Source: Alligator mississippiensis (Eukaryota; Chordata; Crocodylia; Alligatoridae). Taken from it: DNA of 64,000 nucleotides. The stretch lies in contig NC_081835.1 in NCBI RefSeq assembly GCF_030867095.1, positions 21,832,501-21,896,500 on the forward strand, written 5' to 3'. Every line of letters starts with the position of its first letter. Positions within the stretch are counted from its first letter, which is position 1. The notes beneath the pieces are model-generated. The model was not told where the DNA came from. It made no database searches and saw nothing but the letters and a program-made list of their open reading frames with translations. The position numbers and the translations under genes were made by a program. Shown here piece after piece: positions 29,815 to 42,866 of this stretch.

Positions 29815-31165
29815 GAACTCTGCCAGGGTGAGAGGAGCATCCAGCCAGTCTCAGTCATGTGCTGACCTGCAGGAGTCCAACAGGCTTCAGCATCAGTCGG
29901 ATCCAGAGAGAAGCGCTCTTTGTAGAAGGCTCATGCGCACTGGTGCATCTCACCTGGATCTGTGAGGGGGGTGCCATTGCTTGCCAGGAGGCAGGTGATA
30001 CACATCTTGGGCTTCCCTCCCCCCCCAACCTCTTCTCTAGGGCTTAGAAGAAGCAGGAGCTGTGGTCCATCTCCCGAAGGAGCTAGACTTGCGAGTGGAC
30101 AAATGCATTATGGGCGTGGTGGTCGTCCAGAGTGCAAAGCTCTTGCCTCTCTTGACACTCTCCGCAGAGGGATGGGTTGGTTGGGTCGGTGGCCAGGTGC
30201 CTCTCCAGCTCCAGCACTTCCCACTCAAGCTGCTCCTGGACTGCCTTCCTCTGCTGGGTGTGCCTCCAAGTGTAGCTGCAGCAAAAGAGCCAGATGCGCA
30301 CCTTCCCCACATCCCATCATCTCCAAGCCAAAGGGAAAGCTACCCATTGCTCCCACCAGGCCAGCTAGAACTCTTGGAAGGCCTCCCTGAAGCCCACGTC
30401 CTCCAGCAGATTGGCATTAAAATGCGAGTAGGCCGACCCTGGATGCCTGGGCCCAGACAAGGTGGTGATTGCTGAAGGGGGTCAGTTGGATGCCAGAGGA
30501 GTGGGCCTGGGCAAAGTGTGGCATTGAGATATAAATTTGGTACAACCAGGAGTGGCGTGCTGGCTCCTCCCCAACCCTCACGTAAGTGAAGGCAGGGGGA
30601 CCATCAGAGTGACGGGTGCGGCTGACGTCTACCAGGGAGTACTCCATCAAGATCTCCCCGAAGATGCCTATGGTGGCCTGGTTCCACTCCCTGCCTGACT
30701 AGTCCTGTGCATCCAGGGTGACATTAAAGTCCCTGCTAAGGACCAGGCACTCGTGAGGGTTGAGGGTGCTGATGTAAGTGGCCTCCTGGTGGAAGAAGTC
30801 TGCCAACTCCGGATCCTTTGCAGGGGCGTACACATTCAGGAGGTTCAGGACCAGCCCCTGCACTCAGACCCAGTGGTGCAGCAGGCAACCTGGCACCACC
30901 TCAACATCCTGAAAAACCTCCGGCTGCATGCCTGGGGAGAACAGGGTGGCCGCCCCACAAGAGGTGGTTGAGAGGTTACTAAAAAAGACCCTGTCTCCCC
31001 ACTCCAGCCACCAGCTAGGCTCATTGGCTGGAGTCATCAGGGTCTCCTGCAAGAATACCCTGGGGTAGCCCCGCTCCTGAAGGAAAGAGCACCCAGCATC
31101 TCCAGAGACCCTTTCTACAGCCGTAGACATTGAGGGTTGCAATCTTAAATGACCTTGCAGCTTGT

Positions 31166-32634
31166 GGGGTGGACAGCCAGTTCAGCAGGGGCCTCATGCA
31201 TCACAATGCCCAATGTGGGGCCTGCCGACTAGCACAGCACCATCCCATAGGCATAGAGGGCATCTATGAAACTGCAGGCCCGCCTATAGATTCCAGCGTT
31301 TCAGCGCTTGGGCCCCTTGCCTTCCCCCGCCAGCGCCTTCGCAGTGTTGAGGACACTGTCAAAATCTCCCCAGTGGTCCCAGTCCAAGATGAGCTACACC
31401 TTGCTGGCAGACCACTGGGTGAACTTGAGGTCAAGGAATACAAGTAGCTTGGCCCTGGGCATAGCTGCAGTTCCCCCGCTGGGGGGCTGCCTTGGTGGTG
31501 CCAGGGCTAGGGCCAGGGACAGGCTAAGTGGATATGCTTGCTAGTGTAGTGCACCTGGCCCCCTCAGGCAAGAGTGGTCTAGGCTGGGGGGCAGGGCCCT
31601 TGCCCTTCCCACCCCCAGCTGTGGAGAAGGCTGAAGAGGAACTCTTCCTATTGCCCTTGCCCGGGGTCCCTGATGGTGGGGAGAGCTTGGGATCCCCTCG
31701 GGGGGGCTGGTTGGGGAAGAACCCGTGGCCCCTTGCTAGAGTCCTACTTGCCCCTGCAGCAAGGGTTATAGGCTTGTCTGCCCCCAGAGGGGGTCGGTTG
31801 GACTCTGCCCCTGGGGTGGGGGATGTAGGGACATGCACCCTCTTGGGGGCCTGCAGGAAGTTCTGTGGGGGTGTCTGCCCTCCAGAAGGCTACTGCCCCT
31901 GCCATTGCTAATGGAGAGGGAAACCAAAAAATAAAAACAAAAAAACACGGAAGGGCTAGTGAATCCGATAGGGGCAGGTTGGAATTATGGCGAGAGGGAG
32001 CAGGGGAGAGCTGAGGCTCACTGAGCTCCAGACCCACAGGAAACTGGGCAGGCTATGCCTGGGGAAGGTCAAGGACGGGGGACACACACACAGGCTGGGG
32101 AGACTTGAGCTGGCTTACTCAGCCACACAACAAACACCATAGCAGGGGGAGTAGGACACAGGACTTGCCACACAAGGGCAAAACACAGGGGAGGCTGCTA
32201 AGGCAGATATAAAACATGGCTGGAGTGACGGAGGGGCTTCGTTTGTTGGAGCTCAGTCCAGGGCTCCAGCCAGGCACCTGGCAGCAGGCAGGAAACAGCA
32301 CAGGATTAGATGTGGTGAGGTAGCTGTGAGGGAGTTCAGGAGCAAACAGTCCATTAGGGAAGTAATGCGGTGCAGGGCGGTTCAAGGCGGTGCAGCAGGG
32401 AATCCCCCCACCCTTTCCTGAGGCAGGGCAGTGGCAGCACAGGCGTTAGCAGCAGCAGCACTGGTGGTGGTGGTGGTAGCAGCCATCCAGGTCAGCCACC
32501 CAAAGTGTGGTGAAGGTGAAGGCAGGGGGTGGTCTGCCTGAGGCATCTGGGGTAGGCAAGGCACCCTTAGTCGCTCACAGTGGTAGTGGGGGACCCCCCA
32601 TTGGGGGGGTGGGGGGGGTTGGCAACAGCAGGAG
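31166..32634 (-). other. GC-rich sequence upstream of the Tx1 endonuclease, unassigned
   Basis: This lies where the Tx1 ORF1 and 5'UTR would be. It has several stop-interrupted open frames on both strands, a run of TGG/GGT triplets near 32,460 and G-runs near 32,600. I could not recognise ORF1 motifs, so assignment to the LINE is only positional. Confidence 0.35.
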
Positions 32635-32770
32635 CCTGAGGAATCAGATTTATTTTGGTCCAATCTTCCAATGTATCCAAGTCACTCTGAATCCTAGCTC
32701 TTACCTCCATTGTATCTACTATCCCCACCCCCCCCCCAGCTTGGTGTCATCTACAAAAGTTTTCTGCACA
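32635..32770 (-). mobile_element. Old CR1/L3-type LINE fragment
   Basis: Minus-strand reading gives FVDDTKLGGGG around the catalytic FADD-type box and SDLDTLEDWTKINLI just after it, with shifts. This is the typical order in CR1/L3 reverse transcriptases. A poly-C run interrupts it. Confidence 0.6.
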
Positions 32771-33024
32771 ACCAGCAGGGACCCACTTCCCAGCCGGGGG
32801 TCTGGGTCCGCACCCAGACTTGGGCTGACAACCTTCCCACCACTAGCTCAGAGCACAAACTCCTGAGCCACACAACAAGAAGGACACCTTGAGGCAATGT
32901 TGGGTGGTAGAGGGGCTGGCTGGGGCACCAGAGTGCCCCAGGATGCAGAACCCTGGGGTTAGGTGGCAGGCAGGGGTCTAACCCCTTGTTGCCTGGGCTG
33001 ACCCGGAGCAAGGTGCACCTCGGT

Positions 33025-33216
33025 CAGTGTTTACATGTGCGTTTAGGCACAATTATATTTGCTACAGTAAGATAGTAGTGTCCCTGACAGAACCATCTTA
33101 CTGCAGCAAAAATTAGTTTGCTGCAGTCTAATAGCATCATACATGTAGACTGTGACACTTTATGCCACAGGAAAATAGTCTACTGTGCAGTTAAACACGT
33201 GTAGATGCACCCAGAA
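33025..33216. mobile_element. MITE (ACATGTGCGTTTA / TAAACACGTGTAGATGC ends)
   Basis: Left GTTTACATGTGCGTTTAGGC and right GTTAAACACGTGTAGATGC are loosely inverted. Several internal pairs (GCTACAGTAAGAT; ATCTTACTGCAGC) fold it into a chain of stems. It directly abuts the Harbinger remnant. Confidence 0.5.
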
Positions 33217-33530
33217 TGGAATAAATGCCAGAGGCAAAGTACATGAACCCTGCCACCACCTCCCCAGGGCCAGCCAGCCACATGACTCAGTTGGCTAGGA
33301 TGTCCTGGATGGCCCCCCCATACATCCAGAATAGCTTGGCCAGCAGTGGACTTACCCACCCCAAAGGAGTGGGCCACATACCTAGGCCTGGCAGGCATGG
33401 CCAGCCTCATGATGGGTATGGCCACACAATTCTTTAGGGTGAGTGCTGGACGCATCACAGTGTCTTGATGCTTGATGTTAGGGGCCACCTGGGTCACTAG
33501 GTGCATGAATGTGCCCCTTGTCATCCTGAC
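33217..33530 (-). pseudogene. PIF/Harbinger transposase N-terminal fragment
   Basis: Minus strand: TRGTFMHLVTQVAP, QDTVMRPALTLKNCVAI and, most telling, SFGVGKSTAGQAILDV. The FGVGKST.G helix of the DNA-binding region is characteristic of Harbinger-type (HARBI1-like) transposases. The catalytic region is missing; the frame runs into the adjacent MITE. Confidence 0.75.
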
Positions 33531-36500
33531 ATCAACTTCCTCATGAGTTGAAAACGAACAAATTTGCTTCCTAAAGTAATTTTCTTCATTGTAACGTTTA
33601 ATTGGTTAATTGATCAAGAAAACCCCAAACCCAAAAATATTCCAGATAGAATGTTGCATGGAAAGTACTAGATGAAGGGCTAGCATTGATCAAGATGCAG
33701 AATTGCTGCTGCCTCTACTGCTGGACGTAGACATGAAATACTTTTGTTATGTGCCTTTTACTTTATAAACATGGAAAGTAAGGGGAAGACTATAATATGC
33801 TGTTTAAGGCACAAAATATTTTTGCAGAAATGATATCAACCCTTGAGAGAAGACTGTGTCTTACGCTTCAGCTTTGGTAGTTGTAGAGAAATTTAATGGA
33901 GGTCACAGTATTTAGAGTACATTATTGGTTCCATAATAAACTCAAATTCTGCATGTTTATCACTGTAATTATGCTTTTGATTACATCTTTACTCAAGAGA
34001 TCAAATAAAAATATCATTGCAAGAATCACAAAAACCAAAATTAAATTATTTCACTCTTGTCCCTAAACTGTCCTAACCATTAAACTTAGATTCTGGCATG
34101 TCAGGCTCCTCCAGGATTTCCATGAGCCATATTTCACCTGGTCTGAGATAAGAGAAATCAAAACACTTGCTTAGTGTGTCTAGAGAAATCAGTCAGAATC
34201 ACTAAACTTAAGAACTTTGAGCATTCTCCAGTGAGAGCATGCGTAGACTGCATATATCTCTTTCACACTGCATTTAAAATTAAATATATGAATAAAGACA
34301 ATAAGCCAGCAGGGATTGTTCTGTATTAATGAATACATAAGTATTTTCTTCATTTGACTTTCACACTATAGATAGGGAAGTATATTGTTACAAAACTCAG
34401 ATGAGATTTGATCCTTCATAAGATCTAACTTCTACTCTAAAGTGTGTTATGTCTCTTGCTGAAGTATACTCTATCCACATCCAAGCATTCACATCCAAAG
34501 ATAGAATTTGGCCCCCATCATACAGAACCCAAACAGGGTTCATTCCCCATCATACAGAACCCAAACAGATATTCTCTCCAATGAGCTTGAGTTACACCAA
34601 GCTGGTGAAGTGGGTATGGTCAAAGTCAATAAAGTTGTACTTATTTTCCCTAGCTATGAATTTGACTTGTGAGTTCAGATTGTATTAATCACAGAAAGCA
34701 CCTAAATACCAATTTTATCTTCTTTTGTGCTTGGCTTGCATTCTTCTTTTTATAAAAGAGGTAAAGGAGGCCTGTTATTCACCAGGTATGGTGGGGAATT
34801 TTTGTTACTAAGTGAAAGCTTGGAACTAGACAAGGGAGATATATATCTATCTATATAGAGACAGAGATATCTCTTTCTATATATATATGGCCCTTGGTGG
34901 TTACTCATCAGAAGAAAAAAATATTTGTCTTTAATTGTAAATCTTACTTTTTAAAAAGAGTTATAACTGTAAATATTACTTTTTAGAGAGGGATTTTTAA
35001 CATATAAAGTTTTGGAATTCTCTGGTGAATATAGTAATAAAACATTGCATTTGGTTGGGAACTACAGAAACTTCACAGTGAAGTTTCAGCTCGTAGATAC
35101 TTGACCTGAACATGATTTCCTTGAATGACTGTTATCTGTGCTGCAGTTAATGGAAGAAAATTAAAATGCAGGTTGTTGAAAGCATATGCTTTCCTTCTTT
35201 AAAAAGAGACATCTGTTTAAAATAAGGATCTTTTGGCATGGACATTCCTAGTGTTTTGCTATAAACTTTATAACAAAAAGAAAAGTTCACTACATTTTAC
35301 CAAGCTTTTAATGAATAATCATGATTTGCTACAATATGCCAAGAGCTTGAGGTGCTTATACAGTTTACCTCATCTGTGGTCTCATAGTTGTACAGGTGAT
35401 TTTAAAGGAGAAATCTCTTACATTTAGTCCATATTTTGATTCTCAGGCAAAATACATCATTCAAAACTATAAGATCTATAAATAAAATAATTCATTTCAA
35501 TGGAAAAATATTGTCCACAAGTTTTTCTCATCAACAAAATCTATTTGTTAAACTATTCAAGATGCATTTTTATATCTGCAATTAAAATGGCTTCATTTGT
35601 ATGTGAAACACTACAGACCAAATTCATCTATTAATAGTCACACCCAGGATGAATTTGGTTAGATGAGCTTAATTTTGTACATTGCTTGATCAAGAAACAT
35701 AAAGATCTGCTACATACATTTTATGGGGTATATTTTGTTTTGTTAGTCTGAAGATATTATGTAAAATAAAAGTAAATCTTATGCATTTAAATGACTTATT
35801 TTAAAGAACTATTCCAAATAAGCATACTTTAACTTACAGAAGTAGATTTTCTACAATTTTTAACAAAAGTTTAACACTTCCATTAATGGAAACATTTCTT
35901 TTGGCATTATTATCAAGGCCAGATCACTTTTTAAAATACCCTGGAGAAATCCTATTGAAATATCATTAGTCATTCCCACAGTAAGAGGCAGAAGTAGCAA
36001 AGTATCCAATTTCCTTAATTGAACAACTGTTTCATAGGAGACCATATGTAATGATTCTCTCTTGTAGGAAAGATATTCCCAAAATATTCATCTATCAAAG
36101 TGGGGAATGAGAAGCACTCTGCAACTATTATGGCAATGCAATTATCTAACCGGTGCTGAGAGAGAGTGCATTGTGCATTAGTGCTGATAATAGGAATTCT
36201 AAGGCAATCTAATTATCTCCAGCTTTTAAACTGAGATGCTGTCTAAAACAAGTTAGAGAATCTAACTGTATGTTATATGCATGCTGTAATTTAACTATTA
36301 CATCTCTATGTAGTCAAAATATAGAAGCCTTCGAAGAATGAACCGTAGTCTAACATGTTTTTGACAGGTTGTACCCTGTCAAATTTTTGTATTTCATCCT
36401 ATTGTATTAATGTATCACAGAGTTGTATTAGACAGTGGACTACCACTCTGAATTATAGTTTACTTAATTTTTTTCAATAAATATGGAAGAATTAGCTTTA

Positions 36501-38285
36501 GTTAATACTTTTATAGAATCTGTGAATAAAGAACCTAAATTAGTATCAAGAGGTGAAGACAGAACACTGTAAAGATAAAGCATTACAATATTTTGGACCA
36601 GAGACTCCTTTTAGTCCCTCTGCCTCTGGATGTGTAGCATATCCATACATGATTTTGTGGCCAAAAGACTAGGATATAAGTATGTTCCGTTGGCATTCTT
36701 GGTGATTTCACTGTTTCAGTGTGAATTAACTTTTCCTTGATCTTTGAGTAAGTCTTTTACTTATTCTCATCCAGGATGTCACATATACATTAGAATCTGA
36801 GGGACGGAACATGAATGGAGTGAACAGAAGAATATTTGCAAAAGTTTAAACATGATACTCCAACCTATTGCTTGTCCAAAAATGCGATGATAACAAATGG
36901 AATTTTAGGAGAGAGAATAGAATAGCTAATATTTGCTTCTATAACATAAGGATGATTGGAATGCCTGCAGGAAAAGTACTCCCAGACCCTATTTCATTTC
37001 CTGATAAGTTAATCACCAACATTCTTAAACTTAGCAGGCCGGAGACATTGCTATATGTGAAAACATGCTACAGCATCAAATACTGTACTTTGATATTATA
37101 TGTCTGTCTCTTTTTCAGAGGATACTGAAACATTATATAATGCATATGAATCACTTGTTAATTATTCTTTGCAACACCCCATATAAAATGAGTAAGGTGA
37201 AAAGGTGAGAGTTCAGTGGGTGTTAGGTGAGTGTGAAAATCTCACTAGCTACCTATTTGAATCACTTAAAAACTTTAAAACTGTACCCTCAGGGATTTAA
37301 ATTATGCACACATTAAATCAAGCTGTCCTGATTTTAAAAAAAAAGCAAGTAAAAATCTGAAGAAACATGATGCAACCCTTAGAAGCAATGTAACTCATGC
37401 CAAGCAAAACATACTTGTCTCTGGACAAATCATAGGCTACATGTTTTTATTTATTGTGCGTTAGCTTTCATTTGCACAACTCCATCTTGTTTTAGCCAAC
37501 TGGCTCTTAAATTGCCTTCCCATACAACTTTCTGGCCTGTTTGTTCTCCTTACCTTTCTAATTGCTACTGCTCTAGGGTCACAATGATCAAATATCAGAC
37601 TTAGAAACAGCAGTGTCTTCCACTATTGTAAGCATCCCAGTGGTGAACCACTGCAGACGACTGCATGTTTATACTTATAGCATCAGTTTCTTCTGTGTAG
37701 GAGCCTGAATTACATTTTCTAAGACTGCAATAGTGTAGATAATTGCCAGTTATTACAGATAGTCATTTATAGCCTGACAGGACTGGACTGTGTCAACATG
37801 GGAGATAAATTAGAAGTTATTATAAGCAAAGTGCTCTAGTTAAGCTTGAACATGCTAGAGGTGACTGGCTTATCCCTGGTCCTAAATGAGTAGCTGTTTC
37901 CTTCCATTCCTTCAGTACTTCTGAAGGAAGTTCACTGGTGAACAACAGTGAGGCAAATCTGGTAGGGTTTCCCTTAGGCTTTGCAGGCAAGCACTTTTGC
38001 TGATTTTTTTTGACACTGAGAAGATACATGTCCATGGTTGGGACTGCCTGCAGAAATGCACCTGCATGTTGCTCCACTGTTTGCCAGCAGACTGTATCTA
38101 CCCACATGCTAGCACTGTTTCTGGAGCACTTTCCATTCCCAAATATGAAATATGTAGCACCCCTACCCCCAATGGGCCTTATTATAGAAAGAAGGCAAGC
38201 CATTTTCTTATGTGAGAATTTATATCTATCTGAAAGAGCCCCAGCAGACTATATACATATTCATGCCCTTCCCTTGAGGTGACCA
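33531..38285. other. Intergenic AT-rich DNA
   Basis: Mostly single-copy-looking AT-rich sequence. Recognisable small features are a 24-bp direct duplication with a 32-bp period (34,513-34,536 and 34,545-34,568) and a self-complementary ATAT-type tract at 34,835-34,890. A minus-strand frame at 37,820-38,203 (127 codons) could be a degraded tail of the Harbinger element next to it; I recognise no domain. No gene seen. Confidence 0.5.
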
Positions 38286-38289
38286 GTCA

Positions 38290-39250
38290 ATGCATCTCAG
38301 ATGAGGTATCCCTGGTAGTTCTTACTGCTGACTGGGAAGGACTCTAACTGCTTCAATTGGTGTGCCACACTGCTTCTGCAATCTTCGCTCATGCCTTTAC
38401 CATCACTTTTGCAGATATAATGCAAGGTGCAGCAAGCAGCTAAAATCCTTGGGCAGGTGCTGCCCAACAGCCTACAGCCTGACACTAAACCCACCCACTT
38501 AGCCTTCCACTGTCTGAAAGTACATTCACCATCATCCTGCAGGGCTCAGCTGACTGCTAAAAGTTTCCTTTCTGCCATCAAGACACCAATGAAAGGTTTT
38601 GTGAGCTAGAAAAGCAGCACGGAAGTAAGATTTCTGACTATATGCAGAGGATGCTCACATTGTTGATCTCTAAGCTGCAAGCAGTTCTGGCTAACCTCTG
38701 TTTCCTCATCAGGGATATCAAGGTAGAGTTGTTAAATTCTAGCATCATACACTTTTCTGGACTACACTGCATTAGCATGGATGTTCATCCCACAGTTGTT
38801 GACCAGGCCCTACAGCAGGACAGAAAAAAACCTCCTCATTTATGAACTCAGATTTTGGCAGGGGAGGAGAGACATGATAAGTATTCTCTCTGATGCTCCA
38901 GTGTAGTTTGAGAAACACATGTGGTCAAAGCTATCAAAAATCTGAGGGTTAACAACCTTATGACTCACAGTCAATATCTTTTTGTATGGCACAGACTGCA
39001 TGCACAACAGTACCAACGATACTATGATTACCCACACCAAAATGGCTCTCAGTGGATCAACTGTAGTTGGGGATTGCAACCTTTCAGATGCAGAGTGCCG
39101 TGCACTTCTCCATGGACAAGGGTACTGCATATTGATAGTCAGCCTTCTGCAGCTCTAGGGCTAGGTCTTCACAGATTTTCAAGAAAGTAGCGTTTGTCTT
39201 CTTGAAGTTCTTCCATCAGTACCAGCTATCCCATGTTCCATCTTCTCCCA
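38290..39250 (-). pseudogene. PIF/Harbinger transposase, decayed but spanning most domains
   Basis: Minus strand, several frames: KTNATFLKICEDLA and SHFGVGNHSTVGTVVHAVCA (N-terminal DNA-binding part, 39,250-38,980), then GLVNNCGMNIHANAV followed by KVYDARI (catalytic D region), ECTFRQWKAKW (the ECAFG-LKGRW block) and ILAACCTLHYICKSDGKG (the AACC-LHN-CE block near 38,440). The order matches Harbinger transposases, which cut and paste DNA with TTA/TAA target duplications. Stops and frameshifts are frequent, so it is inactive. Terminal repeats were not located. Confidence 0.8.
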
Positions 39251-39544
39251 TCAATATATTTTTGTTTTTTTCACTTCCAAAACCCAAAGCTCCCTGGACT
39301 AGAAATGGTCCCAGAACATGCTTGTCACCTGAATAGCTTCAATTTCCTGTGAGTCGTTAATATTATGTGAGAGTATGTTGCCTACTTCCAGTAACTACTG
39401 TGGAAAAGAACTGTCTATCTTGGCTCTTTAGCGCTGCCCCTGCCACAGTAAGATTTGGAGGATACCAAGATGGGACACACCTGTGTTTTTGTATTTAGAA
39501 AATGACACTATCTCCTTCCTGGAAAGAGGTTGCCAGGTGAATAT

Positions 39545-39680
39545 TAACTCATAGTAGAGATGATATCCTTTATTAGACCAACAAGATTTGTGCAAAAAAA
39601 AAAATCTTTAATTGCAAGCCTTCGGGCACAAACACCTTTCATCAGGCATTGGAGAAAAGATTGTAAAAGTTCTCCTGGGT
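39545..39680 (-). mobile_element. Penelope-like element terminus with hammerhead-like motif
   Basis: Minus strand: CAATGCCTGATGAAAGGTG, then GAAG GCTTGC (core 39,614-39,647) and TGGTCTAATAAAGGATATCA. The core has CTGATGA intact but GAAA changed to GAAG and a weak helix II. Only the terminus is present. Confidence 0.7.
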
Positions 39681-41920
39681 AGAAATGAAAGTTTATATTT
39701 CATAGGATTTCAGAGGAGTCAATAGACGGAAAACTCTGGGCAGTCAGTTCATAGCTGGTATGGAGCCTCTCACCTCCTGTGAGGATCTGTGATGATGCAA
39801 ATTACCTTGAAACAAAGGCAGGAGCAGGATCTCAGGTTTCAGGTGGTCACAGTTGCTTCCTGCTAAAGTGAATTTTAGGATTTTTTTCATAGTTAACTCA
39901 CAGAAATTGGACTTGGAAGCCTCCTATTATCTTTCTCCAAATGCTCCACTCTTGCACTGTGACAGGTATTTCGGACTGCACAGAGAAGGCAGTGCTATAA
40001 AGGATCCTGGGATATCACCCCTCCTGTTTCTGAAGGTACTAGTAGCAAGCTCCATCCCTCCATCTGCTCCTATTTGCAGCAACTGAACATAGCCTGGATT
40101 AAGCTTGTTTTCTTTTGGCAATCTTTTCAAATAGTATGACTGAGGTGATATTCCAGGATTGCAGCTGCAGCACCAGAAGTGTTCATTAGTGCTATTTTGG
40201 GTCACATCTAGAAGCCATCACTCAGTACTTTTTACTTAGTACTTACACAGAATTCTTGTTGATTTCAGACAGTACTTTTGCGTAATGACCAAGTGCTCCA
40301 GGGTTTGACCTCCCATTTTCATTTCTGAAGACCTACTTTCTAGAACTAGCACAGCAGTTATAGTACCCACGCCTAGACCCATGGTTGAAATTCTGGCTCT
40401 ACTGAAATTAATAGAAGTTTTTCCATTGATTGTAGTCATGATTTCACACCACAGAGGGAAAGGCCAATGGTGGCTCCCAAACATGCATGTCACTGCTAAA
40501 CTGGATTAGATATCCTGCACTTGTAATCCTTTTGTTATTTAGTGACTGATATGAAAAGATTATATCAGTCCCAAGGCAACTGAAGTTAATATAGCTGGTG
40601 GGGTGGGGGTAGCGGGGTTAGCTAGATTCTGAATTTTAACTGCTACTTCCTATGCGCAGGCTAGTGGGGAATCATAATGATAACCACCACTGCAATTACC
40701 TACAGTAGTTGCCCTAGAAAGTCTATATTAAACTATTTCTACTCTGGAAAAAATGACTTGAGGTCTTAATTTTTGAAGCAAATGAATCAATAAACACGGT
40801 GCACACATAGCACAAGTGATCAGAGATCAGGCAAACCTTTTGGTGCAAGGCTGCAGAATCCCTACAACACACCCTTCTTCCTGCATGTTCTAATTACAAG
40901 AACACACATTTATAAAAGTGCTGGCAAAATATGGCAGAATCTATCTAGGGATTTACTCTTTCCATTCTGCCGTTGTCACTCCCTTTCCAACTGCACTACT
41001 TTCCGGATATATCATCCATTTAGGACCATTTCCTTCCAGCTGATCAGTTTGTCTTAGAAAGGATCAGCTAAAGGAAGTGTTAGTAAAAAAAAAGGCCAAC
41101 CCCCCTCTCCCCACCGGACTGTGCTAGGGGTCAAAAAACCCTATAAAACCAACAAGCCTTTTGATGCACAATGCTGAAGGACCCTCCAAGTGAGAGTTTC
41201 TGTGGGGCTTGTGCTGTAGGGATATGTTTTTTCTAAAAAAGCTAAACTGAATTCCTTGTAAATCACTCTTGAATTCCATCAATCTGGGAAATGTGTTTAT
41301 TAATCTATGGGTTCTTTTCAACTTTCTCATAACATAGGCCCAACTTCTGCATGGATGTAACAGGCTGCAAGCTAGCAGCCTGGAGCAATTAGCCAGCTGG
41401 TAGCAGGCCACCGACTTAAGGAACCACAGCTGACTTAGTTATTCAGTAATGAGGGGAAGTTGACTGGCTGACTCAGAAATGAAAGGAGGCAGGAAGTAGA
41501 AGTGGGATGGTGGATCTGAATTTGTTTGTAGGCCTTGTTAAGGGTGAAAAGAGAGTGGAAGCTGAAAACTAATCTTTGCTTGTGGGAGTTCGTTGTGGAC
41601 TATTTGTATTTTCTGTTGTGCTTTGCGTCTCAGATTGACTCAGGGCTTGAAGCTGAGCTTGGATTGTTTAGCTCTTGGCTGAGCTATGGGGAACAAAAGA
41701 GCCCAGAACATTACAGCTTGTGTTCCTGAGCCCAGAGAGACTGTTGCTGGGACTAGGTTAAAGGGCTCAAGGACTAATCTGAGCCAGGCTGAGCTAGGCT
41801 AACTGGCAGTATGCTAAAACTGGTGGAGAATGCAGGCAATCAGCCTCAACCAATGCAGGCCTGACTTGGTGGCTGAATCTGAATTGAGTCAGGGGACCAA
41901 TAAAAAGGTTTGAACTGATT
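39681..41920. other. Intergenic, no gene recognised
   Basis: AT-rich, becoming GC-neutral after 41,400. No recognisable coding segment. The part after 41,400 (repeated CTGAGC/GCTGAGC words) could be the leader of the gypsy element starting near 42,850, but I could not define an LTR there. Confidence 0.4.
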
Positions 41921-42847
41921 GAAAGCTCTCCAAATCTTCGGAAAACACTTGAAGAGCTCCGATTTGGGCTATCCCCACCTGCTGCAGCAGGGAGCTGAAG
42001 CTGGACTTGGAGCTGGTAAGTAGGGGGCAGGGGAGGGGAGGGGAGGTTGGATGAGTGGGAAGGGGACCCCTGCCTGCTCCCCTAGCCCCCCCATAGTTAC
42101 CCCATCCACCCCAGCTCCTGGTGCTTTAAAAAAAAAGCCCTTATTCACTGGGTGCTGCTGGTGGTGGGAGGGTGATCTCTGCTCCCCCACAGTGCCCTAT
42201 GCTGCACAGGGGTCCTTGCCATGAGGCACCCCCCCACCATGGCTGCCCCACCCACCCCAGCTCTGGCCCTTTAAGAAAAAAACCCAACCCCCCTTTCCCC
42301 CCCCCCCCAGACTCGCCAACTCTTGCAGCACCCTTGGGGCTTTGTGGGGCTCATGGAAGAGCCCCCCTCCCCCCCCCATGTGGCATGGGGTAGCAGGTAT
42401 TGTCCCCTGCTGGGCAGGAACTTGAGTCTGGGGGTTAGGGTTTTTTCCTTAAAGGGTCAGAGCTGGGGTGGGTGGAGCAGCCATGGGGACCTGGGATAGT
42501 GGGTGGGAGTCAGGGGGCTTGTCGCAGAGCCCCCATGCAGCATGGGGTAGTAGGAGGCAGTGAGAATTGCCCCCTTGCAGCACCAACTGAGTTGGGGGGG
42601 GGGTTGTTTGTTTGGTGTTTTTTTTTGTTTTGTTTTTTGTTTTGTTTTTTCAAGTGATGGGAGCTGCGGCCGGTGGGGCAGCTATTGCCAAAGCTGGAGA
42701 GTGCGCGGCGGGGGATGGGCCTGTGTGACTCAGATTCAGCAGCAGCCGAATTGATCTGGCGATTCAAAATCACTGTCCCAAATCGGATTCAGTCAATTCA
42801 GGGGGGACAGTGATTCGAAGTGAATACTAGCTGCTCTGCACAGGTCT
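41921..42847. mobile_element. hAT-type MITE with GC-rich core, inside the gypsy leader
   Basis: Left arm (CTTCGGAAAACACTTGAAGAGCTCCG-like words around 41,935) and right arm (GATTCGAAGTGAATACTAG, CTGCTCTGCACAGG) resemble the inverted arms of the well-defined element at 60,157-60,922. Both contain CACTGTCC..ATTCAGG and ATTCAAAATCACTGTCCC words. The core is GC-rich with C-runs, G-runs and GGTAAGT. The zinc-knuckle remnant resumes immediately to the right. Boundaries approximate. Confidence 0.5.
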
Positions 42848-42866
42848 ACTAGACGCCCAACGAACC

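Larger units (their letters stand above)
28840..31165 (-). mobile_element. Tx1-clade LINE, decayed, split by an LTR
   Basis: On the minus strand the remains run from an endonuclease start (IATLNVYG-like, about 31,150), through GYPRVFLQETLMTP and WGDRVFFSNLSTTSCGAATL, to a linker (EVLELERHLATDP, about 30,230). Reverse transcriptase follows: MLTLLPKKGDPHNLRNW, HPDQMHTVPGRSIFNSLYLV and SLDQEKAFNRVDHGYL, and, beyond the LTR, YPLSGHLYALALQPFFGLL (28,846-28,900). VPGR..FN, DQEKAFNRVDH and PLSG.LYALA are hallmarks of the Tx1 group of L1-like LINEs. Several stops and shifts make it dead. Confidence 0.85.

Noticed and set aside
37820..38203. 127-codon minus-strand ORF next to the Harbinger remnant
   Set aside because: No domain could be named; it may be element-derived, but I cannot support a gene.
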